Assembly: GCF_016862375.1 (NCBI RefSeq)
Contig: NZ_BOMV01000051.1
Coordinates: 124,001 to 188,000, forward strand
Length of the DNA: 64,000 nucleotides
Source: Paractinoplanes rishiriensis
Lineage (GTDB): Bacteria; Actinomycetota; Actinomycetes; Mycobacteriales; Micromonosporaceae
Direction of reading: 5' to 3'
Shown: positions 36,319-43,892 of the stretch, piece after piece
Layout of the letters: each line of letters begins with the position of its first letter
How positions within the stretch are numbered: the first letter of the stretch is position 1
Position numbers and translations under genes: made by a program
Notes under the pieces: model-generated
What the model saw: only the letters and a program-made list of their open reading frames with translations
Database searches by the model: none
What the model was told of the DNA's origin: nothing

Positions 36319-37049
36319 CGGCGCCGCCTCACCACGTGGACCGCGAGCGGGATCACGACCATGCCCATCACGGCGCCGCCCCAGGCCGCGGAGGCCGGCA
36401 GACCCAGGAAGACGGCGTGGGCGAGCACGGAGGAAGCGTACGTCCACAACCAGAGCGCGAGGATCGGCGCGTCCGCTCGCAGCGGGGTGCGGCCGGCCTC
36501 GCCGGTAGCCGCAGCCAGGCAGGTCATCAACAGCAGCGCGAATCCCAGCCAGCCCAGATAGTTGCCGATCGGCACGCCGGGGACGCCGGGCAGCGCGGGC
36601 ACCGGGTCGTGCCAGCGCCAGTAGCCCTCGGCGACCATCTGCGGGTCGAGGAAGAGGTCCCACGCGGCCAGGCCCACGGCCGCCACCACGATGCGCAGCC
36701 GGCGGCCCAGGTGCACCGCGGCGAGCCAGGCCGGCCAGGCCATCCAGGTCCAGGCCAGCGGGATGATCAGCGGGACGCCGAGGATCTTGGGACCGAGCTC
36801 GCCGGAGTAGTCGTAGGTGCCGAACGGGAAACCGGTGGCCACCCCGACCGCCTCGACCGCGAAGCCACCCAGCGTGGCCGTGCCGACCAGTGCGGCGGCC
36901 GCGCGCGGGCCGCGGGTGCGCCAGGCGTGCGTCACCGACAGCAGGTAGCCGAGCAGCACCGTGGTGACCGTGAACGCGGCCCGGGTGCCGCCGTCGGTGA
37001 GCGGATAGCAGATCTGGGTCAGGACCAGCGCGCCGAGCAGGAACCACAT
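36315..37049 (-). CDS. cruF: carotenoid 1,2-hydratase, CruF family
   Basis: A 244 aa integral membrane protein with about seven helices. FGTYDYSGELGPKILGVPLIIPLAWTWM, WDLFLDPQMVAEGYWRWHD and GVPIGNYLGW are the characteristic blocks of the carotenoid biosynthesis protein family (DUF422). CruF hydrates the terminal double bond of an acyclic psi end, giving the 1' hydroxyl that is later glycosylated. It follows the GNAT gene with no gap and overlaps the glycosyltransferase gene. Confidence 0.9.
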   Translation of the reverse strand: MWFLLGALVLTQICYPLTDGGTRAAFTVTTVLLGYLLSVTHAWRTRGPRAAAALVGTATLGGFAVEAVGVATGFPFGTYDYSGELGPKILGVPLIIPLAWTWMAWPAWLAAVHLGRRLRIVVAAVGLAAWDLFLDPQMVAEGYWRWHDPVPALPGVPGVPIGNYLGWLGFALLLMTCLAAATGEAGRTPLRADAPILALWLWTYASSVLAHAVFLGLPASAAWGGAVMGMVVIPLAVHVVRRRR

Positions 37050-37628
37050 CTAAATGCCGACGATGCCCGGCGAGTCCTCGGCGGGGCGGTCGACCACCGG
37101 CAGGTCGCGGCCCAGGATTGCGAACGCCCGCTCGTCGCCCGGGAACAGGAAGTCGCGCAGCACGTCGACGAACTCGAAGCGGCGGTACAGCCGCCAGGCC
37201 CGGGACCGCTGCTCGTCGGCCTCGGGGGTGGACAGCAGCACGGACTTGCCGTCGGCCATCGCGAGCAGGGCCCGCAGTTGCCGGGCGCCCACGCCGTGTC
37301 CCTGCGCGGCCGGGCGGACGTGCAGCTCGACCACCTCGAAGCAGTCGCTCAGCCACTGCTCGCGGGCCGGTTCGTCGAGCGCCGAGCGCACCTGGTCGTG
37401 CCACCACTGGCCGGGACCGGAGGTGTAGCCGTACCCGAAGCCGGCCAGCCGGCCGTCGGTGGTCAGCGTCGCGACCGCGCGGAAGCCCTGGCGCCGGACG
37501 TGCGCGCCGATGTAGCCGCGGCGGGTCTGCAGCAACTCCTGGCGGTAGCCCATCGCCTCGCCGTAGACGGCGACCACGTCGTCGAGCCGTCGCAGCAGGT
37601 CGTCCGGCTGCCACGCAACGAGCCTCAT
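37050..37628 (-). CDS. GNAT family N-acetyltransferase inside the carotenoid operon
   Basis: A 192 aa GNAT protein. Key features are FEVVELHVRPAAQGHGVGARQLRALLAM, which holds the acetyl-CoA binding Q/R-x-x-G-x-G/A element, and RAWRLYRRFEFVDVLRDFLFPGD. It begins MRLVAWQPDDLLRRLDDV. Its start overlaps the upstream monooxygenase-like gene by four bases and its stop abuts cruF, so it is certainly in the same operon. The substrate is unknown; acetylation of an intermediate or of an operon protein is possible but unproven. Confidence 0.8.
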   Translation of the reverse strand: MRLVAWQPDDLLRRLDDVVAVYGEAMGYRQELLQTRRGYIGAHVRRQGFRAVATLTTDGRLAGFGYGYTSGPGQWWHDQVRSALDEPAREQWLSDCFEVVELHVRPAAQGHGVGARQLRALLAMADGKSVLLSTPEADEQRSRAWRLYRRFEFVDVLRDFLFPGDERAFAILGRDLPVVDRPAEDSPGIVGI

Positions 37629-38308
37629 ACCCGTCCAACCTCTCCGCCCGCCACCTTGCCGGTCCAGCCCAGCACCGACCGGTCGCCGCTGATGCCACGG
37701 ACCGCGAACCGGGCGAACAGCTCCTCGGCGTACCACCGGTCGCCCGGCGTGCGGGCTATCACCGCGCGATGCTCCGGCTGACGGTACGCGAACGCGGTCA
37801 GGTCCGCCGCATCCCGCCATACGCTGACCGTGCCCTGCCAGCCGATCGGTGCCTCGCCGATGCCGAACCGGGCGAGCAGTCCGGGGGCGGCGGCGAGTTC
37901 CCGGGCCACCGGCGGGATGGCGCGCCAGAAGGTCAGCGCGCGGGTGGGTCGCAGGCGGGCGCGGGTCAGCGCGAGCACCATGCCTTTTTCCCGATTTTTC
38001 GGGACTTCTGCGCGGAACGGATCGCGGCCCGACCAGCTGCCGCGGCTGGCCAGCGGTTCCAGGTCGAGGCGCGCGGATGCGGCGGCCAGACGATCCCAGC
38101 CCGGGAACGACACCGGCTCGTCGCTCACGGTCAGCGCCGCGTACCTGGTCAGATCGGCATCGCCCGGACCGAAGCTGGTGCCTGTACCCGTACCCAGGAA
38201 TTTCGCGAAGCGGACACCCGGCGGCCGGCGCCGGGCGAAGGCCAGGCGCAGCAGCGCGGCACCGGCCCGTCGCGGCGGCACCCGCCACACGTGCAGCGTG
38301 ACCGGCAT
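37625..38308 (-). CDS. spheroidene monooxygenase (CrtA)-like protein
   Basis: A 227 aa protein opening MPVTLHVWRVPPRRAGAALLRLAFARRRPPGVRFAKFLGTG. The spacing of FGPGDADLTRYAALTVSDEP, WSGRDPF, ALTRARLRPTRALTFWRAIPPVA and RDAADLTAFAYRQPEHRAVI matches the CrtA / spheroidene monooxygenase group. That enzyme oxidises C-2 of an acyclic carotenoid end. It is first in the five-gene operon leading to cruF, cruC and crtD, which supports a role in tail oxidation. Recognition is by pattern, so moderate certainty. Confidence 0.7.
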   Translation of the reverse strand: MPVTLHVWRVPPRRAGAALLRLAFARRRPPGVRFAKFLGTGTGTSFGPGDADLTRYAALTVSDEPVSFPGWDRLAAASARLDLEPLASRGSWSGRDPFRAEVPKNREKGMVLALTRARLRPTRALTFWRAIPPVARELAAAPGLLARFGIGEAPIGWQGTVSVWRDAADLTAFAYRQPEHRAVIARTPGDRWYAEELFARFAVRGISGDRSVLGWTGKVAGGEVGRV

Positions 38309-38314
38309 CGTGGG

Positions 38315-38788
38315 TCAGGCCACCTCGGCCGGCGTGCCGGCGCTGACCCGGACCAGCTCGGCGTAGGTGATCGGGAAGACCGCGCGGGGCACGCCGCCGG
38401 CCGCCCAGATCACCGGATAGTGCTCCAGCGCCACGTCGACCAGGGTGCGCACCGGTTTGGGATGCCCGACCGGAGCCACCCCGCCGATCGGCTGGCCGGT
38501 GTGCTCGCGGACGAAGTCGGGGCTGGCCCGGCGCAGCTTCGCGATGCCGAGGAGGGCCGCGACCTTGGCGGTGTCCACCCGGTGCGCGCCCGAGGTGAGC
38601 ACCAGCAGCGGCTCGCCGTCGGCATCGAAGATCAACGAATTCGCGATCTGGCCGACCTCGACGCCGAGTGCGGCGGCCGCGGCCGGAGCGGTGTGCACGG
38701 CCTCATCCAGTACGACGACCTGCGCGTCACCGGCGCCCGCGGCGTCCAGTGCGTCCCGGACCGCGATCACGTTGGGGTGCGTTTCCAT
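38315..38788 (-). CDS. YbaK/EbsC-type aminoacyl-tRNA deacylase
   Basis: A 157 aa single-domain protein of the YbaK/ProX editing family, which hydrolyses mischarged aminoacyl-tRNAs. EVGQIANSLIFDADGEPLLVLTSGAHRVDTAKVAALLG and the GQPIGGVAPVGHPKP segment carry the conserved lysine-containing and Gly-rich pocket of the family. A GATAAT sequence lies six bases before the ATG and GGATAATGGCC is repeated just upstream. It is six bases from the carotenoid operon's first gene and could be transcribed through into it. Confidence 0.88.
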   Translation of the reverse strand: METHPNVIAVRDALDAAGAGDAQVVVLDEAVHTAPAAAAALGVEVGQIANSLIFDADGEPLLVLTSGAHRVDTAKVAALLGIAKLRRASPDFVREHTGQPIGGVAPVGHPKPVRTLVDVALEHYPVIWAAGGVPRAVFPITYAELVRVSAGTPAEVA

Positions 38789-38810
38789 CGGGCCATTATC
38801 CGGCCGGCCA

Positions 38811-39770
38811 TTATCCGGGCACCGGTTGGAGAGCCGGCGTCCGTGGCGCGCTGGTGCCGGACACCCGGGCGGTCTCGGCGATCGTCACCCCGATCAGCAC
38901 CAGCACGCCGCCGGACAGCTGGGCCGCGTTCAGGGCCTCGCCGGCGCCCAGCACCCGCCAGGCCACCGCGGCCGCGAGCACCGGCTCGATCATGCCGACG
39001 ATGCCCACGCTGGTCGCCGGCAGGTGCCGCAGCGCGCCCGCGACCAGCAGATAGGGCGCGATCGTGCCGAGCACCACGATCGAGCAGCAGAGCAGCCACA
39101 CCGGCACGCCGTGCACCACGGCGGTCAGCGGCTCCCAGCCCGGCGGGTTGCTGGTGGCGGCGCGGACCACCAGCCCGGCCGCCGCCGACATGCCGAACGC
39201 CCAGGTGGTCAGCGACAGCGTGTCCCGGGTCTTGAGGGTGTGCGCGCTCAGCACGTAGTAGGCGGCCAGCAGCACGGCCGCCCCGAAACCGGCGGCGACG
39301 CCCAGCGGGTCGAGCCGCAACTCGCCCCACACCTCGGCGACGCAGGCCAGGCCGGCCAGGCTGATCGCGAGACCGGCCCACAGCCGCGGCCGCACCCGGT
39401 GCCGCTGGCCGAACCGGGCCCACAGCGCGACCATCAGCGGCGCGGTGTATTCGAAGAGCAGGCCGATGCCGACCGGCAACCGGCTGATCGCCACGAAGTA
39501 GAGCATCGGCACCAGGAAGAAGCCGGCCACGCCGTACAGGATCAGGAGGGGAATCTCCCGGGGCGTGGCGCGCAGGCGTACCGCACCCGGTTTTAACAGG
39601 ACGCTCAGCGCGAGCAGACCGATCGCCGCACCGGCCGCCCGGAGCAGCGTGAGCTGCGGCGCGTCGAAGCCGGCGCGCATCACCACCTTGGAGACCGTGC
39701 CGTTGATCGCGAACAGGGTGCCGGACAGGAGGACCATTCCGACGCCCAGCATCGGCCTCGTGCTTGTCAT
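38811..39770 (-). CDS. EamA/DMT family transporter
   Basis: A 319 aa membrane protein with ten predicted helices made of two EamA repeats. GVGMVLLSGTLFAINGTVSKVVMRAGFDAPQLTLLRA starts the first and GVAAGFGAAVLLAAYYVLSAHTLKTRDTL the second. Such carriers export metabolites or amino acids; the substrate is unknown. An AGGGAA ribosome binding site lies before the ATG. It follows the SDR gene with six bases between, so the two are probably co-transcribed. Confidence 0.88.
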   Translation of the reverse strand: MTSTRPMLGVGMVLLSGTLFAINGTVSKVVMRAGFDAPQLTLLRAAGAAIGLLALSVLLKPGAVRLRATPREIPLLILYGVAGFFLVPMLYFVAISRLPVGIGLLFEYTAPLMVALWARFGQRHRVRPRLWAGLAISLAGLACVAEVWGELRLDPLGVAAGFGAAVLLAAYYVLSAHTLKTRDTLSLTTWAFGMSAAAGLVVRAATSNPPGWEPLTAVVHGVPVWLLCCSIVVLGTIAPYLLVAGALRHLPATSVGIVGMIEPVLAAAVAWRVLGAGEALNAAQLSGGVLVLIGVTIAETARVSGTSAPRTPALQPVPG

Positions 39771-39776
39771 GTTTCC

Positions 39777-40580
39777 CTACAGTTGAACTGCTTCGACACT
39801 TTTGTCCCAGAGCTTCGCCGCCACGGCCGGATCGGTCGCGTGCCGCGCCGGCTGCTTGACCTGGTGCCCGACGTAGTAGGCACCGTTGACCAGTTCGCTC
39901 TGCGGCGCGGTGGCCAGCCAGGCCAGCAGGGCGCCGGCCTTCTCGGGGGTGACCAGGAACGGCGCGTATTTGTAGAAGAACCGGGTGAGCGGCCCGTCGC
40001 CGAAGTTGGTGCGCACCACGCCCGGGTGGAAGGACACGCTGAAGATGTCCGGCCAGCGGCGGGCGGCCTCGGCGGTGAAGAGGATGTTGGCCGATTTCGA
40101 CCCGGCGTAGCGACGGTAGGAGCCCGCGTCGGCGGCGAAGTCGTCCGGGTTGGGGCGGCCCTCCATGTGCGCGCGGGAGGCGGTGTTGACCACCCGGGCT
40201 CCGGCCAGGCGCTCGCGCAGCAGGTGGGTGAGCAGGAACGGGCTCAGGTGGTTGCCCTGGATGGTGGCCTCGTAGCCGTCCACGGTGCGCCGGTATGCGC
40301 CGATCATGCCGCCCGCGTTGTTGGCCAGCACGTCGATCTTCGGGTAGGTGCTGAGCAGGTGTTCGGCCAGCTCGCGGACCTCCTTGAACGACTCGAAGTC
40401 GGCCTGGTAGCGGCCCGGTTCGCGCCCGCCGCCCGCCGCGCGCACCCGCTCGATCGCCGCGGCCAGCCGCTCCGGGTTGCGGCCCACGACCACGACCCGG
40501 TCGCCCTGCGCGGCCAGCTGCTCGGCCGCGGTCAGCCCCAGACCGGAACTGGCCCCGGTGATCACGATGGTTCGATCCAT
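39777..40580 (-). CDS. short-chain dehydrogenase/reductase
   Basis: A 267 aa NAD(P)-dependent oxidoreductase of the retinol-dehydrogenase-like SDR group. TGASSGLGLTAAEQLA is the cofactor motif, VLANNAGGMIGAYR the NAG motif, and the catalytic residues are Ser in VNTASRAHMEG and YAGSKSANILF (Tyr-x3-Lys). The substrate is unknown. AGGATGAGGG provides the ribosome binding site. It is divergent from a MarR-GNAT fusion gene with a palindromic operator between, so it is a likely target. Confidence 0.88.
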   Translation of the reverse strand: MDRTIVITGASSGLGLTAAEQLAAQGDRVVVVGRNPERLAAAIERVRAAGGGREPGRYQADFESFKEVRELAEHLLSTYPKIDVLANNAGGMIGAYRRTVDGYEATIQGNHLSPFLLTHLLRERLAGARVVNTASRAHMEGRPNPDDFAADAGSYRRYAGSKSANILFTAEAARRWPDIFSVSFHPGVVRTNFGDGPLTRFFYKYAPFLVTPEKAGALLAWLATAPQSELVNGAYYVGHQVKQPARHATDPAVAAKLWDKSVEAVQL

Positions 40581-40604
40581 GCCCTCATCCTTTCACGTTC
40601 AATA

Positions 40605-40634
40605 TCTGACCGAGGTCAGAGATTCCACTACCAT
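40605..40634. promoter_or_regulatory. MarR-type operator and leaderless promoter
   Basis: TCTGACCGAGGTCAGA (40605-40620) is a perfect 7+7 bp inverted repeat with a two-base spacer. TACCAT (40629-40634) lies six bases before the GTG at 40641 and is a good -10 box. The site lies between the SDR and MarR-GNAT genes. Confidence 0.65.
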
Positions 40635-40640
40635 GCGTGG

Positions 40641-41510
40641 GTGGACCAGATCGAGCAGGTGCGCGACTTCAATCGCTACTACACCCGGCGCCTGGGCGTG
40701 CTGAGCGGTCACTACCTGGGACTGGACCGCCCGTGGAGCGAGTCCCGGCTGCTCTACGAGATCGGCGACGGTGCCGACCTGCGCGACCTGCGCTCCCGGC
40801 TGGCTCTCGACTCGGGCTACCTGAGCCGGTTGCTGCGCTCATTGGAAGATCAAGGACTGGTGGCCGTACGCCCGCACGAGCGCGACGGCCGGGTCCGGGT
40901 GGCCGTGCCGACCGGTGCCGGGGTGCGGGCCCGGGCGGATCTGGAGGAGCGGGCCCGGCAGAGCGTCGGCGACCTGCTCGGGGAGCTGACGGCGGCCCAG
41001 CGTGACCGGCTGATCGCGGCCCAGCGGGAGATCCGGCAGTTGCTGCGGCTCGCGACGGTGGTGATCGCCCCGGTGCCGGATGACGCGGTCGAGGCGCGGG
41101 CGTGCCTGGCCGCCTACGCGGCCGAGCTGGACGGCCGGTTCCCGGAGGGATATGCGGAGAGCGCGCTGCTGGCCCCCGGCGAACTGGCGGCCACGGGTGG
41201 AGTGTTTCTGCTGGCCCGGGAGGGTTCGCTGGCGGTGGGATGCGGGGCGTGGCAGGCCATGGAGTTGTCGACGGTCGCCGAGATCCGGCATCTTTGGGTG
41301 AGCGGGGATGCGCGGGGCTTCGGCCTGGGGCGGCGGCTGCTGGGGGCGCTGGAGGAGTCGGCGCTGTCGGCCGGCCGGGGGACCTTGCGGCTGGGCACGC
41401 ACCGGTCGCTGCCGGAGGCGATTGCGATGTACCGGGCGGCCGGCTACCGCGAGATCCCGTCCTACAGTGATTCGCCCTACAACGAGCTCACCTTCGAAAA
41501 GACCCCCTGA
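40641..41510 (+). CDS. MarR HTH - GNAT acetyltransferase fusion
   Basis: A 289 aa two-domain protein. Residues about 1-145 are a MarR winged HTH (LYEIGDGADLRDLRSRLALDSGYLSRLLRSLEDQGLVAVRPHERDGRVRVAVPT). The rest is a GNAT domain ending with HLWVSGDARGFGLGRRLLGALEESALSAG, LRLGTHRSLPEAIAMYRAAGYREIPSYSDSPYNELTFEK, with the acetyl-CoA-binding R-G-F/x-G-x-G/R element. The GTG at 40641 fits the leaderless box; an ATG at 40633 is out of frame. DNA binding joined to acetylation suggests a regulator whose output depends on a small amine ligand. Confidence 0.88.
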   Translation: MDQIEQVRDFNRYYTRRLGVLSGHYLGLDRPWSESRLLYEIGDGADLRDLRSRLALDSGYLSRLLRSLEDQGLVAVRPHERDGRVRVAVPTGAGVRARADLEERARQSVGDLLGELTAAQRDRLIAAQREIRQLLRLATVVIAPVPDDAVEARACLAAYAAELDGRFPEGYAESALLAPGELAATGGVFLLAREGSLAVGCGAWQAMELSTVAEIRHLWVSGDARGFGLGRRLLGALEESALSAGRGTLRLGTHRSLPEAIAMYRAAGYREIPSYSDSPYNELTFEKTP

Positions 41511-41561
41511 CGGCAGCTCGGTGCTGCGGGCCGTGCGCGCGCTGCGGCCTTTGTTTCTCCT

Positions 41562-41630
41562 GGGTCGCGGGTGGTAGCCGCCGGAGGCGGAGTTCGCGGC
41601 TGTGCGGTGGTCTGGCCCCGCCCAGGCGTA
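41562..41630 (+). repeat. dispersed ~70 bp repeat, copy 1
   Basis: This copy matches 51660-51727 in the same orientation. A 33-base core at 41576-41608 is identical to 51674-51706, and the flanks (GGGTCGCG... on the left, GGCCCCGCCC..GGCGTA on the right) are also shared. It includes an inverted pair AGCCGC...GCGGCT. It lies just after the MarR-GNAT gene and before the SOS operon. Confidence 0.8.
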
Positions 41631-41741
41631 TCTCTTCTTTTTGGGTGTTTTGGTGGTTTGTGCGGTCTTGGAGTTCGGGTGGCGAACACGGCGGGCGCGG
41701 TTGCTTTTTTGTCGTACGGGGGTGCTAGTCTTCTTCTTGGT

Positions 41742-41757
41742 TAGAACGGATGTTCGA
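41742..41757 (+). promoter_or_regulatory. LexA-binding site (SOS box)
   Basis: TAGAACGGATGTTCGA contains GAAC-N4-GTTC, the Gram-positive/actinobacterial LexA consensus, with the right half (GTTCGA) perfect and one mismatch on the left. It is upstream of the HEPN, imuA', imuB and dnaE2 genes, which are classic DNA-damage genes. The box sits inside a larger nested inverted repeat (GTTAG...CTAAC, CGAAAG...CTTTCG) from 41740 to 41779. Confidence 0.75.
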
Positions 41758-41759
41758 AA

Positions 41760-42077
41760 GCTTCGAACTTTCGTGCTAACTCCGGGAGTGGTGTTTCGCG
41801 GCACTGGTCCCGGGTGCGGCACCCGCGAAGTGCTGCACGTGAGGCTCCGGGCATTCGCGGGTCCGGTGCCTTCAGACAAGGCAGGACCGTCGTCCGCTGC
41901 CCCCGACCCCCGGTGGCGGGCGACGGACCCGCCGGTGAAGTCCGGCCGGGTGTGGTGTGGGGAAGCTTCACGCCCGGCCGGCTTGACCTTGGCTGTTGGT
42001 TTACTGCTGCGTCTTCCTCCGCAGCGATCGGTTCGACCCGGCACGTCGGATGCGAAACACGCGAGGAGACAACGACC
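41760..42077 (+). other. long structured 5' leader of the SOS operon
   Basis: There is no coding sequence in about 320 bases between the LexA box and the first ATG. A perfect 9 bp stem, CCGGCCGGG (41942-41950) with CCCGGCCGG (41973-41981), can form. Another stem is built on CCGTCG (41888-41893) and CGACGG (41922-41927). A GAGGAGA ribosome binding site ends the interval. It may be an untranslated leader, or the true transcription start may lie further down. Confidence 0.45.
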
Positions 42078-42620
42078 ATGGCTAGCAACACGGCTAGCAA
42101 CACCATGGCTGGTAACACCATGGCTGGTAACTCGGCCTCGGGCCTTCTGGCCGGTCCCCGACTGGCGCATGCGCCGACCGCGGCTGTCCAGGCTGAGGCA
42201 CCCACGGTCCCGGCGCACATGCTGCCGCACCGCACCCCCGCCCAGCTGCTGGCCATCGCCCGGCAGGGGCTCACGGAGGCGGCGCACACCCGGCCCGACG
42301 GCCTGCGATACGCGGCGGCGCACCTGGCTGCCCTGCGCGCGGCCGCCGCGGTGCTCGCGTCCCGGGCGCGTCCGGCCGCACCCACTCGGCGCAGCCGGGT
42401 GACCAGCGTGTGGTCGTTGCTCGTGCTGGTGGCGCCCGAGTTCGGTGACTGGGCCAGCTACTTCGCGCTCGGCGCCGGCAAGCGTGCGGCCGCGGAGGCC
42501 GGCATTCCCCGGGTGGTGAGCCCGCGCGAGGCCGATGACCTGCTGCGAGCGGCCGAACAGTTCGTGACGATCGTCGAGTCCACCCTGGGTCTCAGCTACC
42601 AGCCGCCCCTGGCGGCCTGA
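42078..42620 (+). CDS. SAV_6107-type HEPN domain protein
   Basis: A 180 aa all-helical protein. The region HRTPAQLLAIARQGLTEAAHTRPDGLRYAAAHLAALRAAAAVLA, then VWSLLVLVAPEFGDWASYFALGAGKRAAAE and SPREADDLLRAAEQFVTIVESTLG matches the actinobacterial SAV_6107 HEPN family. The N-terminus is a variable repeat of A-S-N-T and A-G-N-T units. GAGGAGA (42062-42068) precedes the ATG. It is the first gene after the LexA box and 201 bases from imuA', so it is probably SOS-induced with the mutasome. Function unknown; some HEPN proteins are RNases, and a single R-x4-H occurs, but not at the usual place. Confidence 0.75.
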   Translation: MASNTASNTMAGNTMAGNSASGLLAGPRLAHAPTAAVQAEAPTVPAHMLPHRTPAQLLAIARQGLTEAAHTRPDGLRYAAAHLAALRAAAAVLASRARPAAPTRRSRVTSVWSLLVLVAPEFGDWASYFALGAGKRAAAEAGIPRVVSPREADDLLRAAEQFVTIVESTLGLSYQPPLAA

Positions 42621-42821
42621 TCGGTCCGCGCCGCCGCGGTGCCCGTCGTGGCGGCCGGTGACGGAGTTTGGCACCTGACTTTGCGTGGTGGCGGCGCGTG
42701 CTGCCTTGATGCCGCGCGCCTGGGTGCCGTCGGCGGGCGCGGGAGACACGGCAACACAGCTGGTCACGCGACTGGTGACACGACTGGTGACACAGCTGGG
42801 GTAACACGGAGCGGGGCAACG

Positions 42822-43892
42822 ATGGCGGGACGCATGATCAACGGTGCGGCCGCCCTTGCTGAGCTGGTTCGGGCGGTTGGTGAAGTCGAGGAGCAGGGCG
42901 TTCACCGGGTGCTTCCGGTGGTGCCCGAACTGAGTGGGCTGCTGCCCGGTCGCGGGCTGCGCCGGGGGAGCACGGTCGCGGTGGCCACCGGTCGGCAGGC
43001 GCCGGCCAGCGGTGGCACGTCGCTGATGCTGGCGCTGCTGGCCGAGGCTTCCCGGTCCGGGTCGTGGTGCGCGGTGGTCGGGGTGCCGGCGCTCGGGGCG
43101 ATCGCGGCTGCCGAGAGCGGCATCAGCCTGGACCGGTTCGCGCTCGTGCCCAACCCCGGGCCGGAGTGGCCGACCGTCGTGGCCGCGCTGATCGACGGGG
43201 TGGACGTGGTGGTCACGGCGGTGCCGGGGCCGGTGGCCGGGTCCGTCGCCGGACGCCTGGTCGCGCGGGCCCGGCAGCGCGGGTGCGTGCTGGTGCCGTT
43301 TGGCCAGTGGCCGGGCGCGGACGTGACGCTGCAGGTCACCGACGGTCGCTGGGAGGGCCTCGGGAACGGGCGCGGGCGACTGCGCCGGCGCGAGGTGACG
43401 GTGCTGGCGCGCGGGCGCGGGGCGGCGGCCCGGCCCAAAGAGATCACGATGTGGATGCCGGGGGTGACGGTCCGGCCGTTCAGCATTCCGCCGCCGCCGG
43501 TCGCCGCGGGAGCGTCGTCGCGGGGTGCTGCCGGTATCGGGTCGGGCCCGGTACCGCGGGGTGCTGTCGGGGGCGGCGGTCCGGCTTCGGGGGACGCCGC
43601 CGGCTTGCAGACCGGGTCGGCATTCGCGGGCGCTGCTGGGTCGGCATTCGCGGGCGCTGCCGGGTCGGCATTCGCGGGCGCTGCTGGGTCGGCATTCGCG
43701 GGCGCTGCTGGGTCGGCATTCGCGGGCGCTGCCGGGTCGGCATTCGCGGGCGCCGACGGGGGCGAGTCCGGGGCGGCGGTGGGTGGTGCGGCGAGCTTTG
43801 CGGTCGCCGGGGTGGAGATTGACGGGGCTGCCGGGCGGGTCGTTGCCGGTGCGAAGCGCCGGCGGCGCGGGGCGCTGTCGGCGGTGGTGTGA
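42822..43892 (+). CDS. imuA': ImuA'-type mutasome protein
   Basis: A 356 aa RecA-like accessory protein that works with ImuB and DnaE2 in error-prone translesion synthesis. LPVVPELSGLLPGRGLRRGSTVAVATG starts the RecA fold, but the Walker A is degenerate (VATGRQAPASGGTS), and VLVPFGQWPGADVTLQVTDGRWEGL is a family block. The ATG at 42822 is preferred to an earlier start at 42639 with no homology. The C-terminus holds six tandem GSAFAGAA units. Just upstream, ACTGGTGACACG-like units repeat. The stop overlaps the imuB GTG. Confidence 0.85.
   Translation: MAGRMINGAAALAELVRAVGEVEEQGVHRVLPVVPELSGLLPGRGLRRGSTVAVATGRQAPASGGTSLMLALLAEASRSGSWCAVVGVPALGAIAAAESGISLDRFALVPNPGPEWPTVVAALIDGVDVVVTAVPGPVAGSVAGRLVARARQRGCVLVPFGQWPGADVTLQVTDGRWEGLGNGRGRLRRREVTVLARGRGAAARPKEITMWMPGVTVRPFSIPPPPVAAGASSRGAAGIGSGPVPRGAVGGGGPASGDAAGLQTGSAFAGAAGSAFAGAAGSAFAGAAGSAFAGAAGSAFAGAAGSAFAGADGGESGAAVGGAASFAVAGVEIDGAAGRVVAGAKRRRRGALSAVV
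43614..43757 (+). repeat. 24 bp tandem repeat within imuA'
   Basis: Six in-frame copies of a 24 bp unit beginning GGGTCGGCATTCGCGGGCGC, nearly identical, encode GSAFAGAA six times. The near-identity points to recent slippage and probable length variation among strains. Confidence 0.9.

Noticed and set aside
43614..43757. Regular 24 bp repeats that might suggest a CRISPR array
   Set aside because: There are no spacers; the units are directly adjacent and in frame within imuA'.
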